This document shows positions 16,404-27,075 of a stretch of DNA of 64,000 bases, piece by piece. Origin of the DNA: an uncultured Methylophilaceae bacterium. Lineage in GTDB: Bacteria; Pseudomonadota; Gammaproteobacteria; Burkholderiales; Methylophilaceae. Made by a program: the position numbers and the translations under genes. The notes beneath the pieces are model-generated. The model had not been told where the DNA came from, searched no databases, and worked only from the letters and a program-made list of their open reading frames with translations. Location: positions 1 through 64,000 of the forward strand of contig CAIULB010000009.1 in the NCBI GenBank assembly GCA_903899965.1. The letters are read 5' to 3'. Position 1 is the first letter of the stretch. The number at the start of each line of letters is the position of its first letter.

Positions 16404-17066
16404 TTAAGCAGATAAAGTGTTGTGGCTCTTGTCTTGCGGCCATGATTTAACCTTTGTTAATACATCAGCAAAGGTTTGGAATTTGAAGTGTGGAATGTTG
16501 TTGGCTTCACAATGTTTAATGAGCGAGCCTTTTGCGAAGACGATGTCAGCCGATTTGGCTAAACATGCATCTGATTTTCCATCGCCAATCAATACGACTG
16601 GTTTTTCGCCGCCAGATAGATCTTGCGCAACTTTACATTTACATACGCCGTTACCCGCGTTGCAGTTTGGATTCTTGTGCGGCCAAGACATATCAATGCC
16701 CTCGGGCACGAAATGTAATTTATTGGCGTAAATTGGAAGTTCAGGGAATTCAGCGTTCTTCATTGCAACATTAATGGCATGGTCTAAGCCGTCACTCACG
16801 ATCGCTACCTTAGCAAACTGACTCACGTGTTTGTAAAAAGGTAAGAAGGTTGCATCAAGCTGAATGCTGCGGAAGAAATTCTCGAGCGTCACATGGTCAG
16901 CTTTTACCATGTGTAATTGTTTTTGCATGCATTGAACCGCAGTAATGTGGCCGTCTAACCATTCTTGCTCAATCTCTTCCCATGAAGGATCGGCGAACTG
17001 CTCAAGCATTGCATCTACCGTGTCGCGTACTGATAAAGTGCCGTCAAAATCAACTACAAAAAGCAT
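16404..17066 (-). CDS. HAD-family phosphatase, MtnX/SerB-like
   Basis: First gene of the cluster, 220 residues. HAD motif I is DFDGT with nucleophile Asp6 and acid Asp8, motif II is VSDG, and motif III/IV is IGDGKSDACLA. The cap region has a cysteine-rich stretch, NPNCNAGNGVCKCK, typical of MtnX-like HAD-IB phosphatases and possibly metal-binding. It would remove phosphate from a small metabolite before or after the aminotransferase step. A true methionine-salvage role is unlikely as no other mtn genes are near; phosphoserine-type chemistry is an alternative. Confidence 0.82.
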   Translation of the reverse strand: MLFVVDFDGTLSVRDTVDAMLEQFADPSWEEIEQEWLDGHITAVQCMQKQLHMVKADHVTLENFFRSIQLDATFLPFYKHVSQFAKVAIVSDGLDHAINVAMKNAEFPELPIYANKLHFVPEGIDMSWPHKNPNCNAGNGVCKCKVAQDLSGGEKPVVLIGDGKSDACLAKSADIVFAKGSLIKHCEANNIPHFKFQTFADVLTKVKSWPQDKSHNTLSA

Positions 17067-17112
17067 TGTGCGATCTCATTTAAAATGATTTAACGTGATA
17101 CTAAAGAGGCTT

Positions 17113-17131
17113 CCTTACAACAACCTTACAA
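17113..17131. promoter_or_regulatory. Phased direct repeat upstream of the HAD/aminotransferase cluster
   Basis: CCTTACAA occurs at 17113-17120 and again at 17124-17131, an 11-base period that puts both copies on one face of the helix. It lies 47-65 bases upstream of the cluster's first start codon (minus strand). Response regulators of the OmpR type often bind such phased repeats. No clear sigma-70 promoter for the cluster was found beside it. Confidence 0.35.
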
Positions 17132-17170
17132 TCGTTAAGAAAATGCACTGGCATATTGATGTTTTTTGCC

Positions 17171-17200
17171 ACATCAACCACAGCATATTGTGGTTGATGT
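17171..17200. promoter_or_regulatory. Perfect 12-bp inverted repeat in a divergent intergenic region
   Basis: ACATCAACCACA (17171-17182) is exactly complemented at 17189-17200 around a 6-base loop. It lies in the 313-base region between the divergent HAD gene and the cold shock gene, with no T-run on either strand, so it looks more like an operator or cruciform than a terminator. Confidence 0.45.
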
Positions 17201-17241
17201 CATTTAATATGAGATAAATGTGATTTTCGCTAAATAAATGC

Positions 17242-17270
17242 TTGACTTGGTGGAATTATCCCCGTACAAA
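17242..17270 (+). promoter_or_regulatory. Sigma-70 promoter for the cold shock gene
   Basis: TTGACT (17242-17247) and TACAAA (17265-17270) are separated by 17 bases. A start near 17277 would give a leader of roughly 100 bases before the cold shock ATG, as is usual for csp mRNAs. The leader contains GGGGCGCCTCCCC (17344-17356), a small hairpin just before the AAGGAAG ribosome-binding site. Confidence 0.6.
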
Positions 17271-17379
17271 GCACATTGGGCGTTTTTACTTTGATCTTTT
17301 TTTGTTGGCGTAGCTGGCTTTAGTTCGTGAAGTACAAACTTTTGGGGCGCCTCCCCTTGTTTTAGTAAGGAAGTATGCA

Positions 17380-17583
17380 ATGGCAACTGGTACCGTAAAA
17401 TGGTTTAATGACTCTAAAGGCTTTGGCTTTATCACTCCTGATGAAGGCGGCGATGATCTTTTCGCTCACTTCTCTGCGATCGTAGATAGCGGCTATAAGA
17501 GCTTAAAAGAAAACGAACGTGTTAGCTTCGATGTGACTGACGGCCCTAAAGGCAAACAAGCATCAAACATTCAAAAGGCTTAA
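17380..17583 (+). CDS. Cold shock protein, CspA family
   Basis: 67-residue single-stranded nucleic-acid-binding OB-fold protein, an RNA chaperone. It begins [18 protein letters not shown], carrying the RNP1 KGFGFI, followed by the RNP2-like [16 protein letters not shown] precedes the ATG at good spacing. It stands alone between its own promoter and terminator. The paralogue number and the true cold-inducible member cannot be told from one copy, so no specific csp letter is given. Confidence 0.96.
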   Translation: MATGTVKWFNDSKGFGFITPDEGGDDLFAHFSAIVDSGYKSLKENERVSFDVTDGPKGKQASNIQKA

Positions 17584-17618
17584 TTGCTTTTCGTAGTGTT
17601 TAGCTACAAGTTTTAATT

Positions 17619-17650
17619 AAAACGGCTCGTTAATCGAGCCGTTTTTTTTA
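17619..17650 (+). terminator. Rho-independent terminator after the cold shock gene
   Basis: AAAACGGCTCG (17619-17629) pairs with CGAGCCGTTTT (17635-17645) around a 5-base loop, and the T-run continues to 17648. It closes the monocistronic csp transcript. Confidence 0.9.
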
Positions 17651-17684
17651 TTAATTACTTTTGGATTTGGATTAAATAAAAAAA

Positions 17685-17924
17685 ATGCCTTGGATCTTGT
17701 ATCTTCTTGAGTGTAAAGGCGGTAGTTTTTATGCAGGCATTACCAATAATTTAGAGACTAGATTTCAAGCCCACATAGAAGGGCGCGGCGCCAAATACAC
17801 CCGCGCCTATCCGCCGATTAAAATTTTAGCGCAGAAGGTGTATCTGGATAGGTCTGAAGCTAGCAAGGCTGAAGCGCAGCTAAAATCGCTACCAAAATAT
17901 AAGAAGTTAGTTTTTTTTGAGTAG
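17685..17924 (+). CDS. GIY-YIG domain protein, YhbQ/UPF0213-like
   Basis: 79-residue single-domain GIY-YIG protein. The N-terminal WILYLLECKGGSFYAGITN carries the family's first motif, with the variant YAG-IT in place of YVGIT, and the Arg of the catalytic helix is in TRFQAHIEGRGAKYTR. Relatives are small standalone nucleases or DNA-binding proteins of uncertain cellular role. No strong ribosome-binding site; the ATG follows an A-tract. It lies between the csp terminator and a 328-base gene-free region. Confidence 0.88.
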   Translation: MPWILYLLECKGGSFYAGITNNLETRFQAHIEGRGAKYTRAYPPIKILAQKVYLDRSEASKAEAQLKSLPKYKKLVFFE

Positions 17925-18057
17925 TTGTTTTGTGAAGCAAAAATAACGACTGATACAAAGTTATTACAAAGTGACATATTCTTGTTACACACTCGTGATT
18001 AAATGCATTTCATTAGCTTGTTTACATGAATAAGTTATCTCCTTGTATTACCCTCCA

Positions 18058-18113
18058 ATGGTATTTAAACGTACCATCTTCAATGGCGAGATTCACATCT
18101 CGTCATTTTTTTT
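18058..18113 (+). terminator. Tandem hairpins with terminal T-run (terminator or small RNA 3' end)
   Basis: A hairpin with arms ATGGTA (18058-18063) and TACCAT (18072-18077) is followed by a second with arms 18083-18092 and 18097-18106 (one G-T pair) and eight Ts at 18106-18113. It may terminate transcription from the GIY-YIG gene or end a small RNA encoded in 17925-18113. Apart from this and the pyrG promoter, the 17925-18252 gap shows nothing else. Confidence 0.6.
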
Positions 18114-18177
18114 GCCTATTTTTCTTGGGTGCAATTCTTGATCAAACGCCACAGCATGCAAAATGATAAAACATGGT

Positions 18178-18206
18178 TTGTGGCGGGCATCGCTTTCCAG
18201 TAAAAT
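18178..18206 (+). promoter_or_regulatory. Candidate promoter for pyrG operon
   Basis: TTGTGG (18178-18183) and TAAAAT (18201-18206) are separated by 17 bases, about 45 bases upstream of the pyrG ATG and downstream of the terminator at 18083. The -35 box matches only partly. Confidence 0.4.
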
Positions 18207-18240
18207 GTGAACTTATAAAGCTCTTGTCTGCAATATCTAG

Positions 18241-19883
<1,643 letters not shown>

Positions 19884-19884
<1 letters not shown>

Positions 19885-20723
19885 TGAAATTATGCGGTTT
19901 TGATGTTGGTATCGAACATCCCATTTTTTTGATTGCTGGCCCATGTGTGATTGAGTCTGAGCAAATGGCGATTGATACCGCCGGTCAGCTCAAAGAGATA
20001 TGTGCAAGTATTGGCATTCCATTTATTTACAAATCTTCATACGACAAAGCTAATCGTAGCTCCAATAAGACTTTCCGTGGTTTTGGTATCACAGAAGGCT
20101 TACGTATTTTGGACGAAGTGCGTCGCCAAATTGGGGTGCCGATTTTGACAGATGTCCACACGGAAGAGCAGGTCGCTGAAGTGGCCTCAGTGGTGGATGT
20201 GCTTCAAACGCCAGCATTCCTATGCCGGCAAACGGACTTTATTACAGCAGTTGCGACCTGCGGTAAGCCTGTGAATATTAAAAAAGGCCAGTTTTTAGCG
20301 CCAGGTGACATGAAGCAGGTGGTTCAAAAAGCTAAAGAAGCCAACGGCGGCGCAGATACGATTATGGTCTGTGAGCGTGGTGCTTCATTTGGATATAACA
20401 CTTTGGTTTCAGATATGCGCGGCTTAGCGATTATGCGCGAGACCAATTGCCCAGTGGTGTTCGACGCGACCCATTCTGTGCAGCAGCCAGGTGGCCAAGG
20501 CGACAAGAGCGGCGGTCAGCGTGAGCATGTGCCTGTATTGGCACGTGCGGCAGTGGCAAGTGGTATAGCGGGCTTATTTATGGAAACACATCCTGACCCG
20601 GCCAAAGCCCTTTCAGATGGCCCAAATGCATGGCCATTAGGTAAGATGAAAGATTTGTTAGAAGTACTGGTTGATTTAGATAAAGTGGTCAAAAAAGCCG
20701 GCTTTATTGAACAAACGCTTTAA
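19884..20723 (+). CDS. kdsA: 3-deoxy-8-phosphooctulonate synthase
   Basis: Condenses phosphoenolpyruvate with arabinose-5-phosphate to Kdo-8-phosphate for the LPS inner core. The 279-residue TIM barrel has [10 protein letters not shown] near the N-terminus, [12 protein letters not shown], the PEP-binding [11 protein letters not shown] and the [10 protein letters not shown] motif. A conserved Cys in the IAGPCVIES segment alone does not tell the metal-dependent from the metal-independent type. Overlaps pyrG by one base and precedes eno by 32 bases. Confidence 0.97.
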
Positions 20724-20740
20724 TTAATAATTAGATTTAA

Positions 20741-22042
<1,302 letters not shown>

Positions 22043-22048
22043 TCTCAA

Positions 22049-22393
22049 TTGAAAGCGCTCACGCTCATCTTTGTTATCTTGATTGCTGCGCTTCAGTACC
22101 CACTGTGGCTCAGCAAAAAAGGTAGCTGGCTGACCGTATGGAACTTAAATCAGCAAATATCACAGCAACAAGAAAAGAATGAACAACTAAAAGCGCGAAA
22201 TGCGAGTTTAGATGAAGAAGTGCGAGACCTTAAACAAGGTTACGGTGCGATTGAAGAGCGTGCCAGAAGTGAGTTGGGTATGGTTAAACAAGATGAAGTG
22301 TTTATTCAGGTGGTTGATCCTAGTAGCCTAGCACCCAATAAACCTGTTACTCCTGCTCCGGTTGCTGAAACAAAAGAGCCAGCGAAGCACTAA
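22049..22393 (+). CDS. ftsB: Cell division protein FtsB
   Basis: 114-residue bitopic protein of the FtsQLB division complex. It has one N-terminal transmembrane helix (about 3-20), the [11 protein letters not shown] juxtamembrane stretch, a coiled coil with [16 protein letters not shown], and the family tail [20 protein letters not shown]. The start is TTG at 22049, six bases after the enolase stop, with no clear ribosome-binding site, so translation is probably coupled. The C-terminus is a short Pro/Ala-rich extension. It ends one base before the convergent ygfZ gene ends. Confidence 0.92.
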   Translation: MKALTLIFVILIAALQYPLWLSKKGSWLTVWNLNQQISQQQEKNEQLKARNASLDEEVRDLKQGYGAIEERARSELGMVKQDEVFIQVVDPSSLAPNKPVTPAPVAETKEPAKH

Positions 22394-23419
22394 CTAGGTG
22401 AGTGTGTATGGCAAGGCTTTAAATTCAAGTTTTTTGCCTTTCCACATTGGTAATTCAGACGTCGTTTCCAAATTTTCCAAACGAATCTCAACTAGTGCAT
22501 CAACGCCGCCATTAGGTGTTGGTGCAGCACGCACAATCTGCCCGATGGATTCTTCATGACCTTCTAATTGTATAATATCGCCTGCCTGCGGTATTTCATT
22601 AGTATCGATATGTGCAAGCTGAGTGCGTCGCTTAACCTTACCTAAGTAATGGGTGCGTGCAACGATTTCTTGGCCTGTATAACAGCCTTTTTTGAAGTTA
22701 ATGCCATCTAGCGCGTCTAAGTTAACCATTTGCGGCACAAAGGTTTCTTGCGTCGCTGGCACAACCTCTGGAATACCTGCTTGTATCTCTAAATAATCCC
22801 AAACAGGCTTGCCTACTTTTGTGCAGTTAGCTGATAGTGCATTCCAGATGCTTTCCGCGTTGGGTGTGTGCGTAAATACTAGATAACGCGGCTTATCGCC
22901 AATAAGTCTTAATAGGGTAGCGTTATCTAATGTCATAAGTTGTTGAGGTGCTTGAGGTGCTGTATTGAAAATGCTGGTTAAGATGGCTTCAGCGTTTTGG
23001 CCTGCAATCCCAAAACATAGAATATCAGCCGTTTTGTCTGTAACCACTACTTTTGAGCGCATCACATACATTTTTAGGCGCTTCATGATAGGCTCTAGGA
23101 TGCTGAGTGGCATTTGTAAGTGCAAATGGTCTATATGTGCATATGCCAAGCATAGTGCTAGCAGGCGACCCTTTGGGCTGCAGTAACCGGTGTATTGACT
23201 GTTGCTGCCATCGAGTTTTTTGATGTCGTTAGTCACTTGTCCTTGTAAAAAAGTGACTGCATCATCCCCACTGACTTCCAAAAGGCCTAAGTGCGATAAG
23301 CTTGTGAGGATATCCTGATTAGCTGCTGAGAGCTCATTAAGCGAGTTCCCAAAAGATTGCAATTCACCATTTTTAAAAACGGCGCCATGCGCGCTTAGAA
23401 AATCTTGCCATTGAGTCAT
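22394..23419 (-). CDS. ygfZ: Folate-binding protein YgfZ (iron-sulfur assembly/repair)
   Basis: Tetrahydrofolate-dependent protein of the GcvT-like YgfZ/IBA57 family that helps to build or repair Fe-S enzymes. The family signature KGCYTGQEIVARTHYLGKVK is intact near residues 238-257, with its essential Cys. At 341 residues it is of typical length. It is convergent with ftsB with no intergenic space and follows the mxa operon by 79 bases on the same strand. Several Fe-S enzymes in this window (SDH, fumarase) could be clients. Confidence 0.93.
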   Translation of the reverse strand: MTQWQDFLSAHGAVFKNGELQSFGNSLNELSAANQDILTSLSHLGLLEVSGDDAVTFLQGQVTNDIKKLDGSNSQYTGYCSPKGRLLALCLAYAHIDHLHLQMPLSILEPIMKRLKMYVMRSKVVVTDKTADILCFGIAGQNAEAILTSIFNTAPQAPQQLMTLDNATLLRLIGDKPRYLVFTHTPNAESIWNALSANCTKVGKPVWDYLEIQAGIPEVVPATQETFVPQMVNLDALDGINFKKGCYTGQEIVARTHYLGKVKRRTQLAHIDTNEIPQAGDIIQLEGHEESIGQIVRAAPTPNGGVDALVEIRLENLETTSELPMWKGKKLEFKALPYTLT

Positions 23420-23498
23420 ATGCTTCTTGCTTTATAGAGGTTAATTCTCGGGACATTATAAATGAAGCCTACCTAATTAGCGCGAAAGCTAGACAGAC

Positions 23499-24494
23499 TT
23501 ATTGGGGCGTGTGATTGCGCTTATTTTTACGTTTGCGACTGAGCCATTTTGAAAAAGCGCTGATGGGTTGTTTTGGTAAGTAAACCATGATTAATAACAA
23601 GCCAGCAAGAGAAGCTAATATCCATTGAATATCGTAAGGTGCAATATCGTGACGCGCGGGTTTTTGGTGCTTCATGGCAGATAAGATGCTTTGTAAGCTA
23701 TCACCACGCACATAATCACCGCTCACTTGTTTGGCTAAGTCTTTAAGATATTCTTCTTGTAGTTTCGACAGAAAACGGTCGCCCGTTGCGCCAGCGACGT
23801 TGTTATCACGCACGCCAATATTTGCCTCTGAAATCTGCGCAATTCCCGGTTGCATTGCAAAACTTTCTGCAGACCAATAACCAATTACTTGATTTTTATC
23901 ATCCAGTTTAGGGATGGCCGTGCCTTTGTCGCTCCCAATACCAACAAACAGCCATCCGTTGCCACCTTGGAAGTTAGTCAAATCTTTGGTGTTGAATGCG
24001 TGGAGTTTTGGCGCTTCTTCACCATCGGTAAAGTAAACAACTTGTGCCGGTTCAGGGAAGGCACGTAAGACTCTAGCAAGTGTAAACATACTGTCACGTA
24101 CCCGACTATTGCCTGACCAAGCAGTGCGCCAATCGAGGTGGTCGATGGTATCTTGGATTGCCGCGTAATTGTTACATACCTCAATTGGATTGTAGAGTGC
24201 AGCAACGCTCACTCCAGCGAACAAACCGATACTGACCCGGGTTCCACATGGCATGTTGGCAACAATGTGGTGCATCATATATTGCGTATATTCCATGCGT
24301 GTGACTTGTTTGCCATTTAGCGTGGTATCAACCACATTCATACTTTGTGAAATATCAGCGACTAATAAATAGCTGTAGATGCTACGTGGTAGTGGCAAGG
24401 TAGGCTTGAATGCCGCAGCAATCAGCAATACGAATGCGCTGGCTAAAAGAGCGGCATCACGACGACTTCGTAAGTAGCTTAATACTTTGTTCAT
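23499..24494 (-). CDS. mxaL: MxaL, VWA protein of methanol dehydrogenase maturation
   Basis: Von Willebrand factor A protein of 331 residues thought to act in the periplasm in calcium insertion into methanol dehydrogenase. It has an N-terminal membrane segment (about 14-31), a MIDAS site in ADISQSMN (46-53), later VYFTDGEEAPK, and a second membrane segment near 290-310 followed by a very basic tail. It is the last gene of the mxaR-S-A-C-K-L run and starts two bases after mxaK ends. Identification rests on domain order and gene order. Confidence 0.88.
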   Translation of the reverse strand: MNKVLSYLRSRRDAALLASAFVLLIAAAFKPTLPLPRSIYSYLLVADISQSMNVVDTTLNGKQVTRMEYTQYMMHHIVANMPCGTRVSIGLFAGVSVAALYNPIEVCNNYAAIQDTIDHLDWRTAWSGNSRVRDSMFTLARVLRAFPEPAQVVYFTDGEEAPKLHAFNTKDLTNFQGGNGWLFVGIGSDKGTAIPKLDDKNQVIGYWSAESFAMQPGIAQISEANIGVRDNNVAGATGDRFLSKLQEEYLKDLAKQVSGDYVRGDSLQSILSAMKHQKPARHDIAPYDIQWILASLAGLLLIMVYLPKQPISAFSKWLSRKRKNKRNHTPQ

Positions 24495-24495
24495 G

Positions 24496-25050
24496 TTATG
24501 GCAGACCTACTGGGATATTACCCATGATGAGGCCTGGGGAATCAGACTCACCCACGCCAGGTGTTGGTGTACCTGGTAATAGCAAAATCAATCTATCTAA
24601 GTTATGACGCGTATCCCAATGAGTATTATCAAGACGCACGGCTTGTTGATATAAGTTTTTAGCTTGTCTGAGTAGATATTCACTCTCTTTGCCTACGCTC
24701 ATGCTAGTGCCATTAATCGCGATACCGCGACGGAAAAAGATCGTCGCTATATTATGCTGGATGGCCTCTTTTTGTTTTGTGTTGGCATGCTCTAACAAGT
24801 GTGTAAAGAGGAGCGTGGATTCTTTATAACGCTCATTTTTCGCAAGCCAATAAGCAGTCGCAAATTTAGCCTCAAAACTTTGCATATCTGTTTTGGGTGA
24901 TTTTGCATTCAATATAGCTTCATTAAACGCTTGAATTTGCATAATGCGATGAATCTCATATCCTGCACCAACTGCGCTTGCAATTGCTAATAAACCAAAC
25001 ATCCAAGTCAGTTTTTTAGCATTCAGGATTTTAAAAATATTGAGTGTCAT
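24496..25050 (-). CDS. mxaK: MxaK, methanol dehydrogenase maturation protein
   Basis: 184-residue protein with one N-terminal membrane segment (about 14-30) and a TPR-like helical region (FATAYWLAKNERYKESTLLF). A C-terminal stretch is Gly/Pro-rich. It is little conserved in sequence, and the name comes from its fixed place between mxaC (four bases upstream) and mxaL (one base downstream). Its biochemical role in metal insertion is not defined. Confidence 0.82.
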   Translation of the reverse strand: MTLNIFKILNAKKLTWMFGLLAIASAVGAGYEIHRIMQIQAFNEAILNAKSPKTDMQSFEAKFATAYWLAKNERYKESTLLFTHLLEHANTKQKEAIQHNIATIFFRRGIAINGTSMSVGKESEYLLRQAKNLYQQAVRLDNTHWDTRHNLDRLILLLPGTPTPGVGESDSPGLIMGNIPVGLP

Positions 25051-25054
25051 TTGC

Positions 25055-26047
25055 TTAATCCCATGTTCTAACTTCTAAATATTTCACGCCCAGTAAAAGA
25101 CCTATCATCAGCGCTGCGAGTAAAAAACAGGCTTGCGAAAAGTCGTAACCGGGAATTTGTTCGTGGTAACGAATTGGTTTCTTCTCTTTTTGATTGATGT
25201 CAGCAATCGCTGCAGCCAATGATTTAGGATCATCAGCTTCATAGGCATGGAAGGGTGAATTCAATGTTTTAAAGAATTCATTCAATTCAATTTGTGGTGG
25301 TAATACAGCATCTTCTGGTGGTACGTAAGTGGTATCAAAAATACTTAAGCCACCTGGTTGGCGCAACACAATCCAATATAAGCCAATATGCAATCGCTCT
25401 AGCCAGTCGCGAATTTTTTGTTGCGTATCAGCATCAATTCGGCCGCCACCATCTGAAAGCAAAATCATGGCGCGTGAGCCAGAATCAGGCACTTTGTCGA
25501 AAAGTCCTGCACCACTCGTGATGCCACTGCCAATGTTGGTTTGAAATAGTGCATTGCCTGCTGTGGCTTGCACAGCGGCCAAGATTGCTTCACGGTTTTC
25601 GGTGAGCGGTAATACATACATGGCTGAGTTACTAAAAGTAATCATGCCGAACATATCGTTTTGGCGTGATTTTACAAATTGCGTAATCAAGCGGCTAGCA
25701 GCAACAGATTTGGTTTCAGCCACTTTGCCGTTGCTGGTGTCACCAGAAAATGGGTCATCCATACTGGCGCTTCGGTCTAATACCAAAGCGATTTGCGCGC
25801 CCACGCCAATCCGCTCTATGCTTTGTTGTTGACTGTGTGGACTTGCTAAACCTAGCACAATGAAGAGCAGCGCCAACACTGCTAAGACCTTAAGCAATAT
25901 GCCAACCAAGTCAGACAGTCTGTCTTTTGGCAGCATCGCCACCCAAGAGTAGCGCTGGGTAAATGCGCGGTCTAGCACCAAAGGCAAGAATGCGAGCGGC
26001 AATAACCAAAGTGCCCAGGGCGAGTTAAAGAAAATAGGGATATTCAT
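25055..26047 (-). CDS. mxaC: MxaC, VWA protein of methanol dehydrogenase maturation
   Basis: BatA-like VWA protein of 330 residues. Two N-terminal membrane segments (about 11-25 and 50-68) are followed by the VWA domain with MIDAS motif LDRSASMDD (90-98) and MILLSDGGGR, and a final membrane helix near 305-325. In methylotrophs this protein is needed for active Ca-containing methanol dehydrogenase. It lies between mxaA and mxaK with gaps of a few bases. Confidence 0.9.
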   Translation of the reverse strand: MNIPIFFNSPWALWLLPLAFLPLVLDRAFTQRYSWVAMLPKDRLSDLVGILLKVLAVLALLFIVLGLASPHSQQQSIERIGVGAQIALVLDRSASMDDPFSGDTSNGKVAETKSVAASRLITQFVKSRQNDMFGMITFSNSAMYVLPLTENREAILAAVQATAGNALFQTNIGSGITSGAGLFDKVPDSGSRAMILLSDGGGRIDADTQQKIRDWLERLHIGLYWIVLRQPGGLSIFDTTYVPPEDAVLPPQIELNEFFKTLNSPFHAYEADDPKSLAAAIADINQKEKKPIRYHEQIPGYDFSQACFLLAALMIGLLLGVKYLEVRTWD

Positions 26048-26053
26048 GCCGCG

Positions 26054-27073
26054 TTAAGCTTTCTTTAGCTTCGCTGGTTTAAGGCCACGTTCGCAATCGC
26101 GACATTGTTTACAAAATCTCTTCAACCAAACAAGTGATTTAGCATCGTGACTTGCTGTGCTTTGTGTGTCGAAGAATACTTGATGCGACAGCGCAAAGAA
26201 TTGAGCAAGCTCTGCTTCAATGGCTTTAAAGGTTGGTGCATCAGCCAAGAATGCATCAATATTATCGCTAAATACGCTGTATTTTGCAGTCGTGTTAATC
26301 GCTTTATGTAGGCTTGATAAAGCTGTTTTTAGCTGCTCAGGGTCTTTGGCTGAAAGCTTGCGCAATTGGCGAGATGCTTGTGCAAATGGTCTTCCCATCA
26401 GTGGCAACCAAGCACGAGAGCCTAGAATGTAGAGCAAGCCTAAAAGGCTTAAGCCAAGTACGATTAAGCAAGCCACTAACTTTTGTTTTTCAGGATAAGG
26501 TTGCAACAAAATAGGCTGCCTTAATGGGCTCATGTCATCTTCAATTTTGACCGCGCCAAATACTGCCATCGGTGAAATTCTGAAGTAAAACTCAGGGATT
26601 TTGTATTGCACTAAACCATCCTTAGCTTCTTCAGTAGCAGGGCCTTGGAATTTCACAACTTCAGCGGGCAAGATGGCAGGCTTCACCACAGGCGCTGTGG
26701 TAAATACTTGATAAGCAAGCTGAATGACATAGGTTGTTGTGTCACGATTTTCTTTTGTACTATGGCTAATTTTACGGAGTTCAATCCCCGAGACTTGGCC
26801 TTTGTAGCGATGCTCATAGCCAACAATAGGCAAGGTTGTTTCAATGAGTTTGTAAGGCTTTTTAACTTCCAGCGTGATGGTGCGATTCAACATGTCGCCC
26901 ATCAAGAAGCCCACGTTACGGGCTGGATCTGCCTTGCTGAGTTTGATGATGCCTTCTGGCATTTCTGGAGATGGCTCGTCATTGGCATTCGCAACAAAGC
27001 TTGTGCTTATTAGCACTAAGCTTAATAAGCCGATATGGAGTGGTTTGATTAATTTATTCATTAGGCAATTCAT
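26054..27073 (-). CDS. mxaA: MxaA, methanol dehydrogenase maturation protein
   Basis: 339-residue exported protein with an N-terminal signal or anchor (about 10-30, ending VANANDE), a periplasmic domain, a central membrane helix (about 195-215) and a cytoplasmic C-terminal domain with LVWLKRFCKQCRDCERGL. MxaA is implicated in calcium handling for methanol dehydrogenase. A second in-frame ATG four codons on is possible, but the first follows the mxaS stop directly. Confidence 0.87.
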   Translation of the reverse strand: MNCLMNKLIKPLHIGLLSLVLISTSFVANANDEPSPEMPEGIIKLSKADPARNVGFLMGDMLNRTITLEVKKPYKLIETTLPIVGYEHRYKGQVSGIELRKISHSTKENRDTTTYVIQLAYQVFTTAPVVKPAILPAEVVKFQGPATEEAKDGLVQYKIPEFYFRISPMAVFGAVKIEDDMSPLRQPILLQPYPEKQKLVACLIVLGLSLLGLLYILGSRAWLPLMGRPFAQASRQLRKLSAKDPEQLKTALSSLHKAINTTAKYSVFSDNIDAFLADAPTFKAIEAELAQFFALSHQVFFDTQSTASHDAKSLVWLKRFCKQCRDCERGLKPAKLKKA

Positions 27074-27075
27074 TA

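Noticed and set aside
16404..17066. Calling the HAD gene mtnX or serB
   Set aside because: No other methionine-salvage genes are near and the serine pathway context is absent; only the superfamily call is supported.
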